64,000 nucleotides of DNA from contig NC_055987.1 in the NCBI RefSeq assembly GCF_018446385.1, positions 4,674,705-4,738,704 of the forward strand, written 5' to 3'. Shown here in pieces: positions 24,148 to 35,698 of the stretch. Under the pieces are notes generated by a model. That model was not told the DNA's origin and ran no database searches. It saw only the letters and a program-made list of their open reading frames with translations. How positions within the stretch are numbered: position 1 is the first letter of the stretch; each line of letters begins with the position of its first letter. A program made the translations under genes and the position numbers. This DNA is from Zingiber officinale. Its lineage: Eukaryota > Streptophyta > Magnoliopsida > Zingiberales > Zingiberaceae.

Positions 24148-25554
24148 CATTAGAGATATCTTGAAAACTCAAATATATTTTTTTTCTCTTACAGATAGAA
24201 CTTATGATTAATAATAAAATAATGTTGCATTTTGATTTGTAATTTGTATTATAGAGAGTTATATGATTTATAACGTAGAATTCATAAAAAGAAATTATAG
24301 GAATTTTTTTTTTTAAGAGAATAATAGATGTGACATATTAGAAATTTTTTTAAAAAAAAACCTCATTTAGCAATTGAAGATGTCATTAGATTCCAAACCG
24401 GTCTTTAATCCTCGACTAAATCTATCGTCGATAAAAGTGGAAGTCGGTGTGGGTCAATTTTGATGACCAGTGCTGGAGAATTATTGAAGTGGGGGCCCGC
24501 CCCTTCCCCCCAATAATCAAGGGCACTAGGCGCTTGGTAGGGTATAGCAACAGAGTGGTTATTAGAACGTTGATAGGTGGAAGAATGCGGAAGGTGAGGA
24601 GAAAAGACAAAATTTTAACATCGCAGCATTTACTGCGCTTCTTATTCAATCACTGTAGTCCATTCTAACCCCCACGCATTTAGTCACACTAGTTTCCTTT
24701 AATAATAATAATAATAATAATTTTAATTAAGCAATTGAATAAAATTGAACCACTATAGTAATTTTTTTTCTATGATAAATAAAACTCTGCTCCTCCTTTA
24801 TTCCACTAAAATTAACTTTTTTTAAAAGATTAGTTTAATTTTTTTTTTTGTTTCAATGTTTGATAAAATGCATACAAAATTATGAATGAGGGTAGTAAAA
24901 TCAAAAGGGAGTTTATTATTATTATTTTTTAATTATTTTTTTAAAATAAAATAGTCCTCTAGTATATTTATTTAATCTAAAATGTATTTTTATTAATTTA
25001 AACATTATTATACCAGTTGCTTAATATATATATTTTTAAATTTTAATTTAGTTAAAATTATTACACATAAAAGTATTTTTATATTTAAATATTATTTATT
25101 TTTTTATTAAAATTATTTAAATTGATTCGAATCTCTTCAAAAATTATTAATAATTACATACACTATTATAACAACTATTATATAGTTGTTAAAAAATGTA
25201 GCAGATATATAATTATATAATAACTATTATATCATAACAATTATAGGGAGGTACTACAACATCACTAAACTAAAATTTGATATAATAATTTTGATACATT
25301 TTAAATATTTTTAATTAAATTTAAATAATTTTAACAAAATTGTTATTTTTTAATATAATAGTACGCTATGTACTATAATTTTAATAAAATTTGAACAAAT
25401 TTATTATAACCTTACCACTAATTAAAATAATAATTAGGGCAGCCTTTTTATTTTTGCCGAGCACAATTAGTTTTTTTTTTTCAAAAATCAAGTTACCGAG
25501 CATAATTGCATCATTTTTTAAAGCATATCTCATATTAATTTCGACAGCTATAAA
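24148..25554. other. AT-rich gene-free stretch
   Basis: 1.4 kb, very AT-rich. It includes an (AAT)n run at about 24701-24722 and a near-perfect palindrome at about 25165-25190 (AACAACTA...TAGTTGTT). No gene seen. Confidence 0.5.
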
Positions 25555-25559
25555 ATATA

Positions 25560-26494
25560 TGATGCGACGATAAAGGGAGACTCATCGACGCGAGTCAATT
25601 ATCGAGATGGAGGTTAAAGTCATGGTTGTCAAATACCAAGGTGTCAAAATGTTCGTCTATAGTGTCTGAATGGAGGTCGACTAGAACGACCGGTCTGGAA
25701 ATTAGTATCTGAGCGAGCCAACCGTCTAGCTTGGATAATACGGTAAGATCATCAGATACTTAGTGCGGAATAGCAAGACGCTGAGGAGATTGAAGAGCTT
25801 GTTCGATCGGTAAGAGACTACAACGACTGGTCGGGAAATCAGTGTCCGAGTAGGCCAACCGTCTAGCTCGGATAATACAGTAAGATCGCCAGACATTCAG
25901 TGAGGGACGACAGGATACTGAGGAGACCGAAGAGTTTGTCCGATCTGGAGGGATAAGTTATTACATACAGTCACCGCAAGAAAGAGTAGCTGAGGCTGGC
26001 AGAGCGGAGGAGTCTCAGCTGAACGACTACCTCGCTCGGCCAAGTAATGGGATCAGTATCATATCTCTCGATATCCTTTTGAGAAATAGTGTTGCTGACA
26101 AGAGACATGACCAACAGGTGGATCGTACAATGGAAACTTCTGCATGTCCTGTTAAGATACAGTGTCAAAGGCACTTCCTGACAAATCCTTTCATGGGATG
26201 TATTGGAGATCATGCTCACACCTCGAGGAGCGTACATGTCGTCCACCAGAACTTTATATAAAGGGGGGCCAAAGCACTGACGTAGGCACGCGTTATTCAT
26301 TATTTGCGCTTGCATTACTGTTGTTCCGCTTTCCTTTATAGTTCCGGTGACTGACTTGAACGTCAGAGGGCTAACGCCGAGGACTTCTTTCCTATCTTGG
26401 CATTGATGTTACTTATTTTACAGAGAAGGAGTTGTCTATCCAGTCAATGCAACAATCACATCTTCAACTTTCCACTTTTACTATTTTCGACCGA
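25560..26494 (+). mobile_element. Solo LTR, Ty3/Gypsy type
   Basis: A 935-base LTR related to that at 11413-12296: the same TGATG-type start, a TATA box (CTTTATATAAAGG) at about 26252-26264, and the same downstream phrase GACTTGAACGTCAGAGG. The flanks are ATATA on both sides (25555-25559 and 26495-26499), but in AT-rich surroundings this is weaker proof. Its 3' end is worn. Confidence 0.72.
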
Positions 26495-26654
26495 ATATAT
26501 ATGTGTGTGAATGATAAAACTAATTAATAATCTTAAAAAAATTAAAATTCACAAAAGTGTTACTCCAAAGAATATTTTATAAAAAATATGTGTGCCTTTT
26601 CATAAATGCTGGTTGCTTATATCTATTCTTCTATTAAAAATTTAAAATTTAGGG

Positions 26655-27243
26655 TGATCCGATGGTAAAAATAGGGGGCTTGCACGAGTCGAGGTCAACG
26701 ACACCTGGAGGTCAAAGTCAAGATAGTCAACCTACGAGTCAGGCCAATCGAAGAGGTCACTTGGCCGATCGGCCAGAATAGCGCCCAGGCCGGCGCAATG
26801 ACAACTCGACCGTAGGTCGGGTTTCCGACGCTCATGTGTACGTATAAAAGAGCTGATCCGCCGAGCGGCCTGCCTGCTCGGCTGAACGGCAGATCGACTA
26901 AGGCTGCAGCCCCGTCAAAGTATGTGACTGAGTGACCTTCTCGCTCGGTCCGGTATGCTTGCACTCCCGGACACCAAGATGGCCGAGCGACCCTCCCGCT
27001 CGGCCTAATAACCGACAAAAGACTCAGAAGTGGACAAAAGGGGCAGCTGGTGATATCCTTCTCGAGACATGGGTCGTCGACAAACAGCATGGTCGGCGGT
27101 CGGACTGGACAGAAAATCATACGGTGGAAGTTTCCACTATCATGTCAGAGATATGCTCGGACGATTGCGGTATGGTGTCAGGTACACTTTTTTGACACAT
27201 CCATTATGAGGTATGCGTTGAGGAGCGGGCACGCCTTGAGAAG
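26655..27243 (+). repeat. 5' LTR of the Tat element, first part
   Basis: Matches 51038 onward in the 3' LTR. It ends at AGAAG (27239-27243), the duplicated target of element A. Confidence 0.88.
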
Positions 27244-27351
27244 TGTTGGTGCGGGTAGCACTAACGGTCTAACCCAGGTTTTGATGAATGACAAATAGGT
27301 TAAGTTAGTTGTGTTGTTGTCTGACACTTTGATCAAGTGTGCAGGAAAAGT

Positions 27352-27548
27352 CCAGCTAGGTCGACGGGCTGACCGGATAGCTGGCGAGAAGTCCAAGCGG
27401 GTCGACGGGCTGACCGGACGCTTGGCGAGAAGTCCAGCTAGGTCGACGGGCTGACCGGATAGCTGGCGAGAAGTCCAAGCGGGTCGACGGGCTGACCGGA
27501 CGCTAGGCGAGAAGTCCAGACGGGTCGACGGGCTGACCGGACGTCTGG
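27352..27548 (+). repeat. Five-unit 41-bp hairpin array with compensated stems
   Basis: The unit period is exactly 41 bases (starts 27352, 27393, 27434, 27475, 27516). Each unit has a 7-base left arm, a constant 19-base middle (GGTCGACGGGCTGACCGGA) and a right arm complementary to that unit's own left arm: CCAGCTA/TAGCTGG, CCAAGCG/CGCTTGG, CCAGCTA/TAGCTGG, CCAAGCG/CGCTAGG (one mismatch), CCAGACG/CGTCTGG. The constant middle itself folds (GGTC...GACC). The 3' LTR repeats the array at about 35808-35996, with its first right arm deleted. Confidence 0.93.
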
Positions 27549-27824
27549 CAGGTAAGTGAGGTAAGTCACTGTAGGGGAGTAACTGTGAGGACGCGTTCCC
27601 GGGAAGGGGACATTAGGCGTCGATCCGGCTTAGATCCATTTCAGATGTCTAAGTCGAGATCGTGACTAGATTCCGGTCTCGGAAAGACGGAATCTAAGTC
27701 ATACTCTCTTTATCTATCTGTTGAACTTTAACTGTGCTAACCATTTGTTTTACAGGATATATATTTGCCTCGGACTAACCTTGTTTTGCAGGAAAAAGGA
27801 GTCTTTCTGGAACAAGGTGGTCCG

Positions 27825-27990
27825 GGCGCCCGGAGGGGATCCGGGAGCCGAGAGGTCCGGGCGCCCGGAAGGCGAATTTTATCCAGACACCTCGTCGCTA
27901 CGTAGAGCATCTTGATTTGAGCAGTTACGTCACACTCCAGGCGCCCGGAAGGGATCCAGGCGCCCGGAACAGCATATAAAAGAAGCCCCA
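27825..27990 (+). promoter_or_regulatory. GC-palindrome block and TATA box of element A's LTR
   Basis: Repeated GGGCGCCCGGA / GGGATCC modules, each able to pair with itself, directly precede CATATAAAAG at 27973-27982. The layout suggests a U3 promoter. The same block is at about 36267-36412 in the 3' LTR, and a related block lies inside the element at 32836-32990. Confidence 0.65.
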
Positions 27991-28562
27991 GACAGGAGCT
28001 TCAGAATCAACTTTTTTGAGAACTCTTCTGCTGATCTTGCTGCTCGACGTTCAAGTGCGACGCCAACAACGCTCCGACAAAAGTGCTCTTCCGGTTTTTG
28101 TTTAATTTTCTTTTTGTCGGTATTGCTTTATTATTACTAGCATCTCCTGTACTTTTTCTGTAATCACATTTCGACTTGCTAGTGATTGCCCAACGAAAGT
28201 GGTCAAGGACCACGGACCTTCGAGTAGGAGTCGTCACAGGCTCCGAACGAAGTAAAAATATTTGTGTCTACTTTATCTTTTTCCGCTGCGCTTAAACTCT
28301 TGTTTTTTCGAATCGATATTCACCCCTCTATCGAATCTAACGGTCCTACAAGTGGTAGAGCAGGTACCGCTCTGATTTGGTGCAACCACCAATCAGACAG
28401 GTGAATTTTTTAATTAATTTTAAAACTGGTGTTTCGATAACTTAATATTTAACTAATCAATTTAAATTAGTGCAACACGAATCTAGTTTTTTTTTTCTTC
28501 CCGCACTACTAATCCAAGACCAAGTCTTGGGATATTTTTTTGGTTATTTATCCGTGCACAGA

Positions 28563-30035
28563 ATGTCCCAACAAGAAGGATTCAACACAGTGCGACCTCC
28601 ACTCTTCAACGGGGACGACTTCCCTTCTGGAAGAAGCGCATGGAGGTCTACCTCAAGACAGACTTCGACCAGTGGATGAGCATTACGAAACCTTACAAAA
28701 TTCCAGTGGACAACGCCGGGAATCTAGTGGATCCTGAAGACTGGATAGCAGATCTCAAGAAAAAAGCATCAACAGAAAATAAAGCGATCAACACTCTACA
28801 GTGCGGATTGACAAGAGAAGAACTGAACCGAGTCGGTCCACACAAAAATGCTAAAGAACTATGGGACAAGCTGATCGAACTGCACGAGGGAACAAGCGAC
28901 GCTAAGGTAACAAAACGAGACCCGCTTCTAAATAAAATTTTTAATATAAAAATGCAGGAAGGAGAAACAGCGAATCAACTACACGCGAGGATCAAGGACA
29001 TCCTCAACGGGCTTCATGCAATAGGCCATCATATGGAGAACAGAGACTTAATAAGGTACGCATTAAACGCCTTTCCACGTAACAGTTTGTGGGCATCAAT
29101 AGTGGATGCCTACAAAATTTCTAAGAATCTTTCTAAATTAAAATTGGATGAGCTTTTCTGTGAATTAGAATTGCACGGACAAACTAATGCTGGAGCCGAG
29201 AAAGGTGTAGCCTTATTTGCAGGTTCCTCCAAGAAAAGCAAGCCTGAAGTTGAAGAAGAATCTGACCAAGACTCCGAAAACGAAGAACACCTGGTGAACT
29301 TGGTAAGAAAAATGTTCACCAGGAAAAAGAGGAGCTTCAGAAAAGGATCTTCAAAAGATCAGCTCTTCGGAACAAAAGAACGTGACTTGCTACGGCTGCA
29401 ACAAAAAGGGACATTACAAGAACGAATGCCCAAAACTAAAGTTCGACAAACCAAAACCAACAAAAAGGAAAGCACTCAAAGCAACGTGGGACGACTCCTC
29501 GGACGAATCAGAGGAAGAAGAGTAGAAACATCAGAGCCACCTCGCACTGATGGCCCGCGAAGCTGAAACAGAAGATGATCTGAACCCGAAACAAGCCACG
29601 AGTCCGTACTCATTTCCGAAGGCTCGAATGAGGTATATCTTAATTTAAACAAAAAGTTCTTTAGAATCATTTCTTGTTTAAATAGTAAATTAACCAAAGT
29701 AGAAAATGAAAACAAATTACTTCTTAAGGAAAATCAAAACCTCAAGGAACAATTAAAAAATTCAAATCCAACTCAAGATCTAACACTTGAGGAGGAGAAT
29801 TTATCATTAAAAAATGAAATAAACAATTTAAAGGAGATGTTAGAAAAATTCACAACAAGATCAAAAAATTTAGACTTAATCCTAAATAATCAAAAAGCAT
29901 GTTATAATAAAACCGGACTAGGATATAAGTCGAATTCAAATAAAACCTTCAAATCATTAATAACCCAATACAAGTCAACCAATCTAGCTTGGGTTCCGAA
30001 AGCGTGTCTAACCACGCAAGTAGGACTTAATCAAT
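28563..30035 (+). mobile_element. Gag region of element A
   Basis: Contains a Copia-type gag (28640-29566): LNRVGPHKNAKELWDKLIEL, then NIKMQEGETANQLHARIKD and LHAIGHHMENRDLIRYALNA, the UBN2-type core. An acidic stretch follows, then a zinc-knuckle-type region near 29385-29440 and a Leu/Glu/Lys-rich coiled-coil stretch near 29650-29860. The reading is broken. The region is cut by the solo LTR at 30042, and its low-complexity end resumes to about 31290. No protease motif follows. Confidence 0.82.
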
Positions 30036-30158
30036 ATTATATGTTGGAGCAATCTAGGTGCCCTAAGTTTTGATGTTTGGGCAAAGGTTTAAGTTAGGTT
30101 TATTGTTGTATTTGATATGCATTGTGAGTGTGCAGGATACAGGTACAACAAGGAAAGT

Positions 30159-30405
30159 CCAAGGGTGAGTCTTGGCGGTGTAAGTCCAATCATGTAGTCT
30201 TGGCAACGTAAGTCCAAGTGTGATCTTGGCAAAGGAGGAAAGTCCAAGGATGAGTCTTGGCGGTGTAAGTCCAAGTGTGTAGTCTTGGCAACGTAAGTCC
30301 AAGTGTGATCTTGGCAAAGGAGGAAAGTCCAAGGATGAGTCTTGGCGGTGTAAGTCCAAGCATGTAGTCTTGGCAACGTAAGTCCAAGTGTGACTTGGCA
30401 ATGGA
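30159..30405 (+). repeat. Hairpin array (CCAAG...CTTGG) in the solo LTR
   Basis: About nine short hairpins of the form AAGTCCAAG...CTTGGCAA, arranged as a higher-order repeat of about 85 bases (three hairpins per unit). Arms are mostly CCAAG/CTTGG with different loops. Long minus-strand ORFs across it are repeat artefacts. Confidence 0.85.
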
Positions 30406-30649
30406 TGAAGTCCCGGAGGCGCGACCTCTTGGCAAAGGAAGACCCGACAACAATGACAAGGCCGATGGAAGCTCCAGAAGGCAAGACGTGAAGGATGGGG
30501 AGGCATCCGAGGGACGCAAGGCTGATGGAGGAGGCTAGAAGGCTAGAAGGCTAGGTCTAGGTTGGTCGGGCGAGAACGAGTGCTGAGTGAATGTACTCGG
30601 GGTAAAATCCAAAATTAGGGTTTACTGTAGCAGTACTGTAGCGTACTGT

Positions 30650-30770
30650 AGCAGTCGACTGGTGGTTTCATCAGTCGACTGGTGCACTGTAGCTTGACTA
30701 GTAGAGAGCCGTTGAGAGAGCCGTTGGGCTGGCACCAGTCGACTGGTGCAAGGACCAGTCGACTGGTAAC
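30650..30770 (+). repeat. CAGTCGACTG palindrome block
   Basis: Four copies of the perfect palindrome CAGTCGACTG, some extended to CCAGTCGACTGG, lie shortly upstream of the TATA box of the solo LTR. Confidence 0.85.
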
Positions 30771-31804
30771 GGGAAAATCAGCTTACTGATTTCTTCCAAG
30801 CTCTATAAGAAGGAGCTTGGGATGGCCGGCCAAGGTGACGAAATTAGACTTGGTTAAAGCCTAATTAGTAGTCACCAAAGTGCTCAAGGATCTCTTGTGT
30901 CCAAGTGATCTTGGTTGGAGTTGTGGTGAGGTTTCTCCACCCACAAGGAGGTTGAGCTAGCCGGAGTTTGCCGGGGACTAATCCACCGACGGATTGAGGG
31001 ATCGTCCACCTTACGGACACGCCGTGGAGTAGGAGCAAGTTATCTCCGAACCACGTAAACACCTAAAGTTTTGGGTGAGACGCTATTCACCCCCCCTCTA
31101 GCGGACGTCAAGGTCCTAACATTATATACCTAAAGAAAAAATACATTATATAAATAAACCAAACCAAAATCCAAAATACAAACCTAAATCAAATTCAAAA
31201 TCTAAACAGTTTAAAAAACAACAAAATTATCACCAAGTTAACTATAACTATAAAAAGAATCGACACAAGCCTAAAATCAAAACTTAAATTAATGGCCAAT
31301 AATTCAGGGGGAGGCTCCAGAATAGCTGGCACTTCCAAAACTAACTTACCCGACAGGGTAACCCAAAACTAACAAACCCGGCAGGGCAATTAGAATTAGA
31401 GACCAAGTTTAACTTGAATCATGGTACTGGTGAAATTTTTGGATGATAGTACGTTAGGGAAACTTGGGCATCGCATGTCTAGAAAGATATGGTTTCGATC
31501 TGGTGCATTTGGCCAAGTGGAACTGACCGAAGCTACCCTTAAACGAATCCTAACCAGTTAGACCAAGATTTAGTACTAAGTTCCGTGGATAGGACTATTC
31601 AGAAAACCTCGAAAGGTTGGTTACTTCTAATGATGTCCTTGTGACTCACCAAGCTTAGAAGTTTATCCGAAGAATGCCTATTTGTGGAAACCAAAGCTAA
31701 GTCTGAATCTAACACAAGTTAAAACAAAACTCTGTAATCAAACTAATTTCATCTCACAAAATCATAGGATTCCCTGATTAATAATATAGATCGGGTGAGA
31801 TGAA

Positions 31805-32790
31805 TAAGGCTTAAATTTTAATTTTAAAAGTTTTTTTAACTTAAAAATTATTTTCAAAATTTTAATTCTAAACATAAAAATTATTTTCAAAATATTAATT
31901 TTAAACTTAAAAATTAATTTCAAAATTTGAATTTTAAACTTAAAAATAAATTTCAAAATTTTAATTTTAAACTTAAAAATTAATTTCAAATTTTAATTTT
32001 AAACTTAAAAATTAATTTCAAAATATTAATTTTAAACTTAAAAATTAATTTCAAAATTTTAATTTTAAACTTAAAAATTAATTTCAAAACTTTAATTCTA
32101 AACTTAAAAATTAATTTCAAAATTTTAATTTTAAACTTAAAAATTAATTTCAAAATTTTAATTTTAAACTTAAAAATTATGTTCAAAATTTTAATTTTAA
32201 ACTTAAAAATTATTTTCAAAATTTTAATTTTAAACTTAAAAATTATTTTACAAATTATAAACTTAAAAATTATTTTCAAAATTTTAATTTTAAACTTAAA
32301 AATTATTTTCAAAATTTTAATTCTAAACTTAAAAATTAATTTCAAAATTTTAATTTTAAACTTAAAAATTAATTTCAAAATTTTAATTTTAAACTTAAAA
32401 ATTATTTTCAAAACTTTAATTCTAAACTTCAAAATTATTTTCAATTTTAAACTTAAAAATTAATTTCAAAATTTTAATTTTAAACTTAAAAATTATTTTC
32501 AAAATTTTAATTTTAAAACTTAAAAATTATTTTCAAAATTTTAATTCTAAACTTAAAAATTAATTTCAAAATTTTAATTTTAAACTTAAAAATTAATTTC
32601 AAAATTTTAATTTTAAACTTAAAAATTGTTTTTAAAACTTTAATTCTAAACTTAAAAATTATTTTCAATTTTAAACTTAAAAATTAATTTCAAAATTTTA
32701 ATTTTAAACTTAAAAATTATTTTCAAAATTTTAATTTTAAACTTAAAAATTATTTTCAAAATTTTTTTTTCAAAGTTTTAATTTTAAAAC
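31805..32790. repeat. 33-bp AT-rich tandem array
   Basis: Around 28-30 copies of a 33-base unit (built from AAACTTAAAAATTA and TTTCAAAATTTTAATTTT), with small variants such as TATTTT/TAATTT. Since 33 is a multiple of three, several frames stay open on both strands, giving 11-residue repeats (for example ILKLIFKFKIK on the minus strand, 31986-32444). I regard these as repeat artefacts, not proteins. It ends in a poly-A run at about 32808-32827. Confidence 0.93.
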
Positions 32791-32835
32791 TTAACTCCAA
32801 AACCTTTAAAAAAAAAAAAAAAAAAAATGCAGTCG

Positions 32836-32990
32836 CGCCCCGCCCTAAATCAACCTCGGGCGCCCGGAAGGGATCCGGGCGCCAGGGGCGGGCGCCCCTG
32901 GTATTCCCCTCCGGGGCGCCCGGAGGGGATCCGGGCGCCCCGCCCTAAATCAACCCCGGGCGCCCGGAGCTCCCTATAAATAAGGGGCAG
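32836..32990 (+). promoter_or_regulatory. Internal GC-palindrome/TATA module in element A
   Basis: After the AT array and poly-A, GC-rich modules GGGCGCCCGGA and GGGATCCGGGCGCC recur, followed by CTATAAATA at 32974-32982. This is the same arrangement as in the element's LTR, placed about 150 bases before the extra ORF region. An internal promoter is inferred, not shown. Confidence 0.55.
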
Positions 32991-33136
32991 CAGGCGCCCC
33001 CAATTTTTGCACCACTCACTCTCACTTTTGCCAAGGTTCACTTCGAACCTCAGCGCGAAAGTACTTTTAACTAAAATTTTCTTACGGTGAAGACGCTGTC
33101 GCGATTCAACCGAGGTCGTCAGATCTATATTTATCG

Positions 33137-34411
33137 ATGGCTCCTCGGTAAAACCTCTTCCCCTATCTGAAATTTTATTTGAAATTATCTTTGCAAACTC
33201 TCTTAGAATATCTTTTAAACAGTAAGAAACGAACAAATACTGGTGCTGGACCCTCCAATGCTAGTACAGACCCTAGGTTTCCCACAGACGAACTTAGGAT
33301 TAAGTTTGAGTCCACCATTTATAAGGCCATAAGGACTACCTGCATAGATAGATCGTTCTTTCTAAGGTCATGTCCCTCTGCTTTAGAGGTTATAGGCTAC
33401 TATAACTTAACGAACCTTGTCGAATGTACCAGTCCAATAAACATAAGTCTGTGTGCCGAATTTTGCAATAACCTAGTAAAAGTAGACGATTTCACCTATA
33501 CCACTAGGGCAGCAGGTACTTTTTCCCCTACGACTATCCGAGAGTTTTAGAGTTGCGTCCATCTACTTGCTCCTTTTTGTGCTATCCTCCGAGGATCTAC
33601 CGCTCAAGATCCCTACTCACATATTACTCTCGATACGATTTATTCAGATTTTTTCGGGGAGAGAGATCCCATGTGACACGCTTTAGGTCAAGAGAACTTG
33701 AGTCCGGGACTACGCTCTTTATAGGGTTGTAGTCCTTTGCATTTTACCACTGACTACTCGGGACATCGCTGTGATGCGCCCATTCCATTCGTTCTTACTT
33801 TATGCCCTGATTCATAGGTTAGACATTGACATTAGCTTACACATCTTCTCCACCATCATCTATTCATTTGGATTTGTGACCGACAATCGAGTCCATATAC
33901 CATTTGGTCACATTCGACGCTATATGTCCTCGTTGCACATTGATGTCACTAGGGAGACGTTGCCCATATGACCGAGTTCGATGTTATAGCCGCTCGAAAC
34001 TTTTCCCTAGCCGGTATCCACATAGATAGAGATGACGGGACTATGTCTTGGCGGAGGGGCACACCGGCCGATCCGACGCATTGTGGACGAGTTCATGCCG
34101 CACTATTTCCGAGGAAGCCGCACGGCTCCACCACCACCCCTCCGAGCACCACGACACGCTCCCGCACTCTAGCCGACCGTATGGCCGGACTAGAGAGCTA
34201 TGGCGAGTCTCCAGCAGGAGAACTCGATTTTCATCGGGACATGCGCGAGAGGTTGCCGAGTTACGAGCCGCCAGGGACACCCGATGATGGCACTTCTTCG
34301 ATCCATGGGATCTGGACCACCCCCTTCATCATCTCAGTAGCCTTAGTGATGACCTACTTCTGTAGCTACACTACTTGTAAAATATTTTGGATTTATCTAG
34401 TGGCATTTTAA
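33137..34411 (+). mobile_element. Extra ORF region of element A
   Basis: A broken reading region with a few breaks. The best-preserved part (33179-33550) has IYKAIRTTCIDRSFFLRS and a V-DDFTYTTRA-G-FSPTTIREF ending, which resembles the N-terminal part of the plant transposon-associated domain often named 'putative plant transposon protein'. The later part is Pro/Thr-rich. Extra ORFs between pol and the 3' LTR are known in SIRE-type Copia elements, but here there is no pol. The assignment is tentative. Confidence 0.5.
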
Positions 34412-35698
34412 ACTTACATTGAATATGTTCTATCTTAATAGGCTAGGATCTTTCAAAAATACTTTCAAAAATGATTTTACCAACTTATAGGCTAAACTTG
34501 TTTGTTTTCAAACTTTCCATTTTTAGATTTTCAAAAACAGTTTTGGCCTTAGACTAGTTTTGACTCCTTAGAAAGCATGTACCCATAGGACTAGTTTTTT
34601 AGCATCTCACCAATACCCTAGGTTTACCTTGCTTGTGTTTGACAAACATAGAAAGGGGTGAGATGCATAGGCCAAATGTCTGGACTTAAGATGCTTATTT
34701 CAGTGCATCAGCATAAGTCTGGACGTTAAATACAATTCAGATATTAATCAGATTAAAATTCATCAGTCAAGTCAAACACTGATTGATTATAATTAACTTA
34801 ATCTGACTAACCAAGTGAAAGCTACTATCTTTTGATAGTTAGTTAGTACCTAATTGGTTAGACAGCTGGTTAAAGTTAAGTATTAAATTCAGGGGGAGAA
34901 ATAAAACTACTTTAGTTTTCCAAATTGAATTTTAAACTTAATTTTGAAAATCAAAGTTTAAAAACACCTTGTTTAAAAATTGTGAAATTTTTTACAAAAA
35001 TTTGAAAGTTTGAAAGGTTTTGAACTTTGAAATTTTGATTTTGAAAAACAAATTTTACAAAAACATTCTAAAAATATGATCTTACTTTTGACCAATATCC
35101 TTTGAAAACTAAAAGTAAAGATTTAAATTTAATTTAACTTTACTTTGAATATTGTCCTGAATCTAGTTCTTAAAATTTGATATTTTGATTTCAAGATTAA
35201 ATTTTACGAAAAAATTAGTTTACAAACTAAGCTTCTCAAACTCATTTTCCTTGATTTTGAAAATTGAATCTTTTACAAACTTAGTGTTGAAAAGTAAATT
35301 TCAATTAGTTTTAAAAAAATAGGTTTTTCAAACTTAGTTTTGGAATTTTTGGTTTTGAAAACTTATGTTTGAAAAAGCGTTTCAAAGATGAAACTTGTTT
35401 TGAATATTTAAATCTTGAAATTTAGACCTTATACACTTATGTTTTGGATTGAAAAATTATACTTTTGTCCTTAAATTCTGAACTATGATTGTTTAAGTGT
35501 TATTCAGTAACTCTACACTATGATTGTTTACCCTTGTTTTTTTGATGAATGCCAAAGGGGGAGGAGGGTTAGATGGTTAAGTTAGCTAAACCAATTTGAA
35601 AACACAAACTGACTTTAAAACCACACAAATGCATGTTGTTTCGTACATATGCTTTCACTAACTTAACCAGGTTGTCATTCCATCAAAAAGGGGGAGAT
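34412..35698 (+). mobile_element. 3' non-coding part of element A
   Basis: AT-rich, with many TTTGAAA/TTTCAAA words and no ORF of note. It ends in a polypurine tract with AAAGGGGGAGA before the 3' LTR at 35699. Confidence 0.7.

Larger units (their letters stand above)
27244..28350 (+). repeat. 5' LTR of element A
   Basis: 1107 bases. Order of parts: TGTTGG start, a five-unit hairpin array (27352-27548), a GC-rich palindrome block (about 27825-27990), a TATA box CATATAAAAG (27973-27982), and a CCTACA end. Confidence 0.93.
30042..31121 (+). mobile_element. Solo LTR inside element A (relative of element B)
   Basis: 1080 bases, TGTTGGAGCAATC...GGTCCTAACA, with a perfect TTATA duplication (30037-30041 and 31122-31126). 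Its first 60 bases and its last third match element B's LTRs in reverse orientation. It holds a hairpin array (30159-30405), a block of CAGTCGACTG palindromes (30650-30770) and a TATA box (CTCTATAAGAAGG, about 30801). It is the youngest insertion of this branch of the nest by position. Confidence 0.93.

Noticed and set aside
23594-24211. 205-aa plus-strand ORF
   Set aside because: Lies almost wholly in the solo LTR with perfect CCTTA duplications; no domain.
27352-27548. CRISPR-like array
   Set aside because: Repeats and 'spacers' are both recurrent, the host is eukaryotic, and the variable parts are complementary arms, not foreign spacers.
30063-30519. Overlapping minus-strand ORFs of 109-147 aa
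   Set aside because: They read through the hairpin array in three frames with repeat peptides; the array explains them.
31986-32444. 152-aa Lys/Ile/Phe repeat protein on the minus strand
   Set aside because: Product of the 33-bp AT array; the 33-base period keeps frames open by arithmetic.
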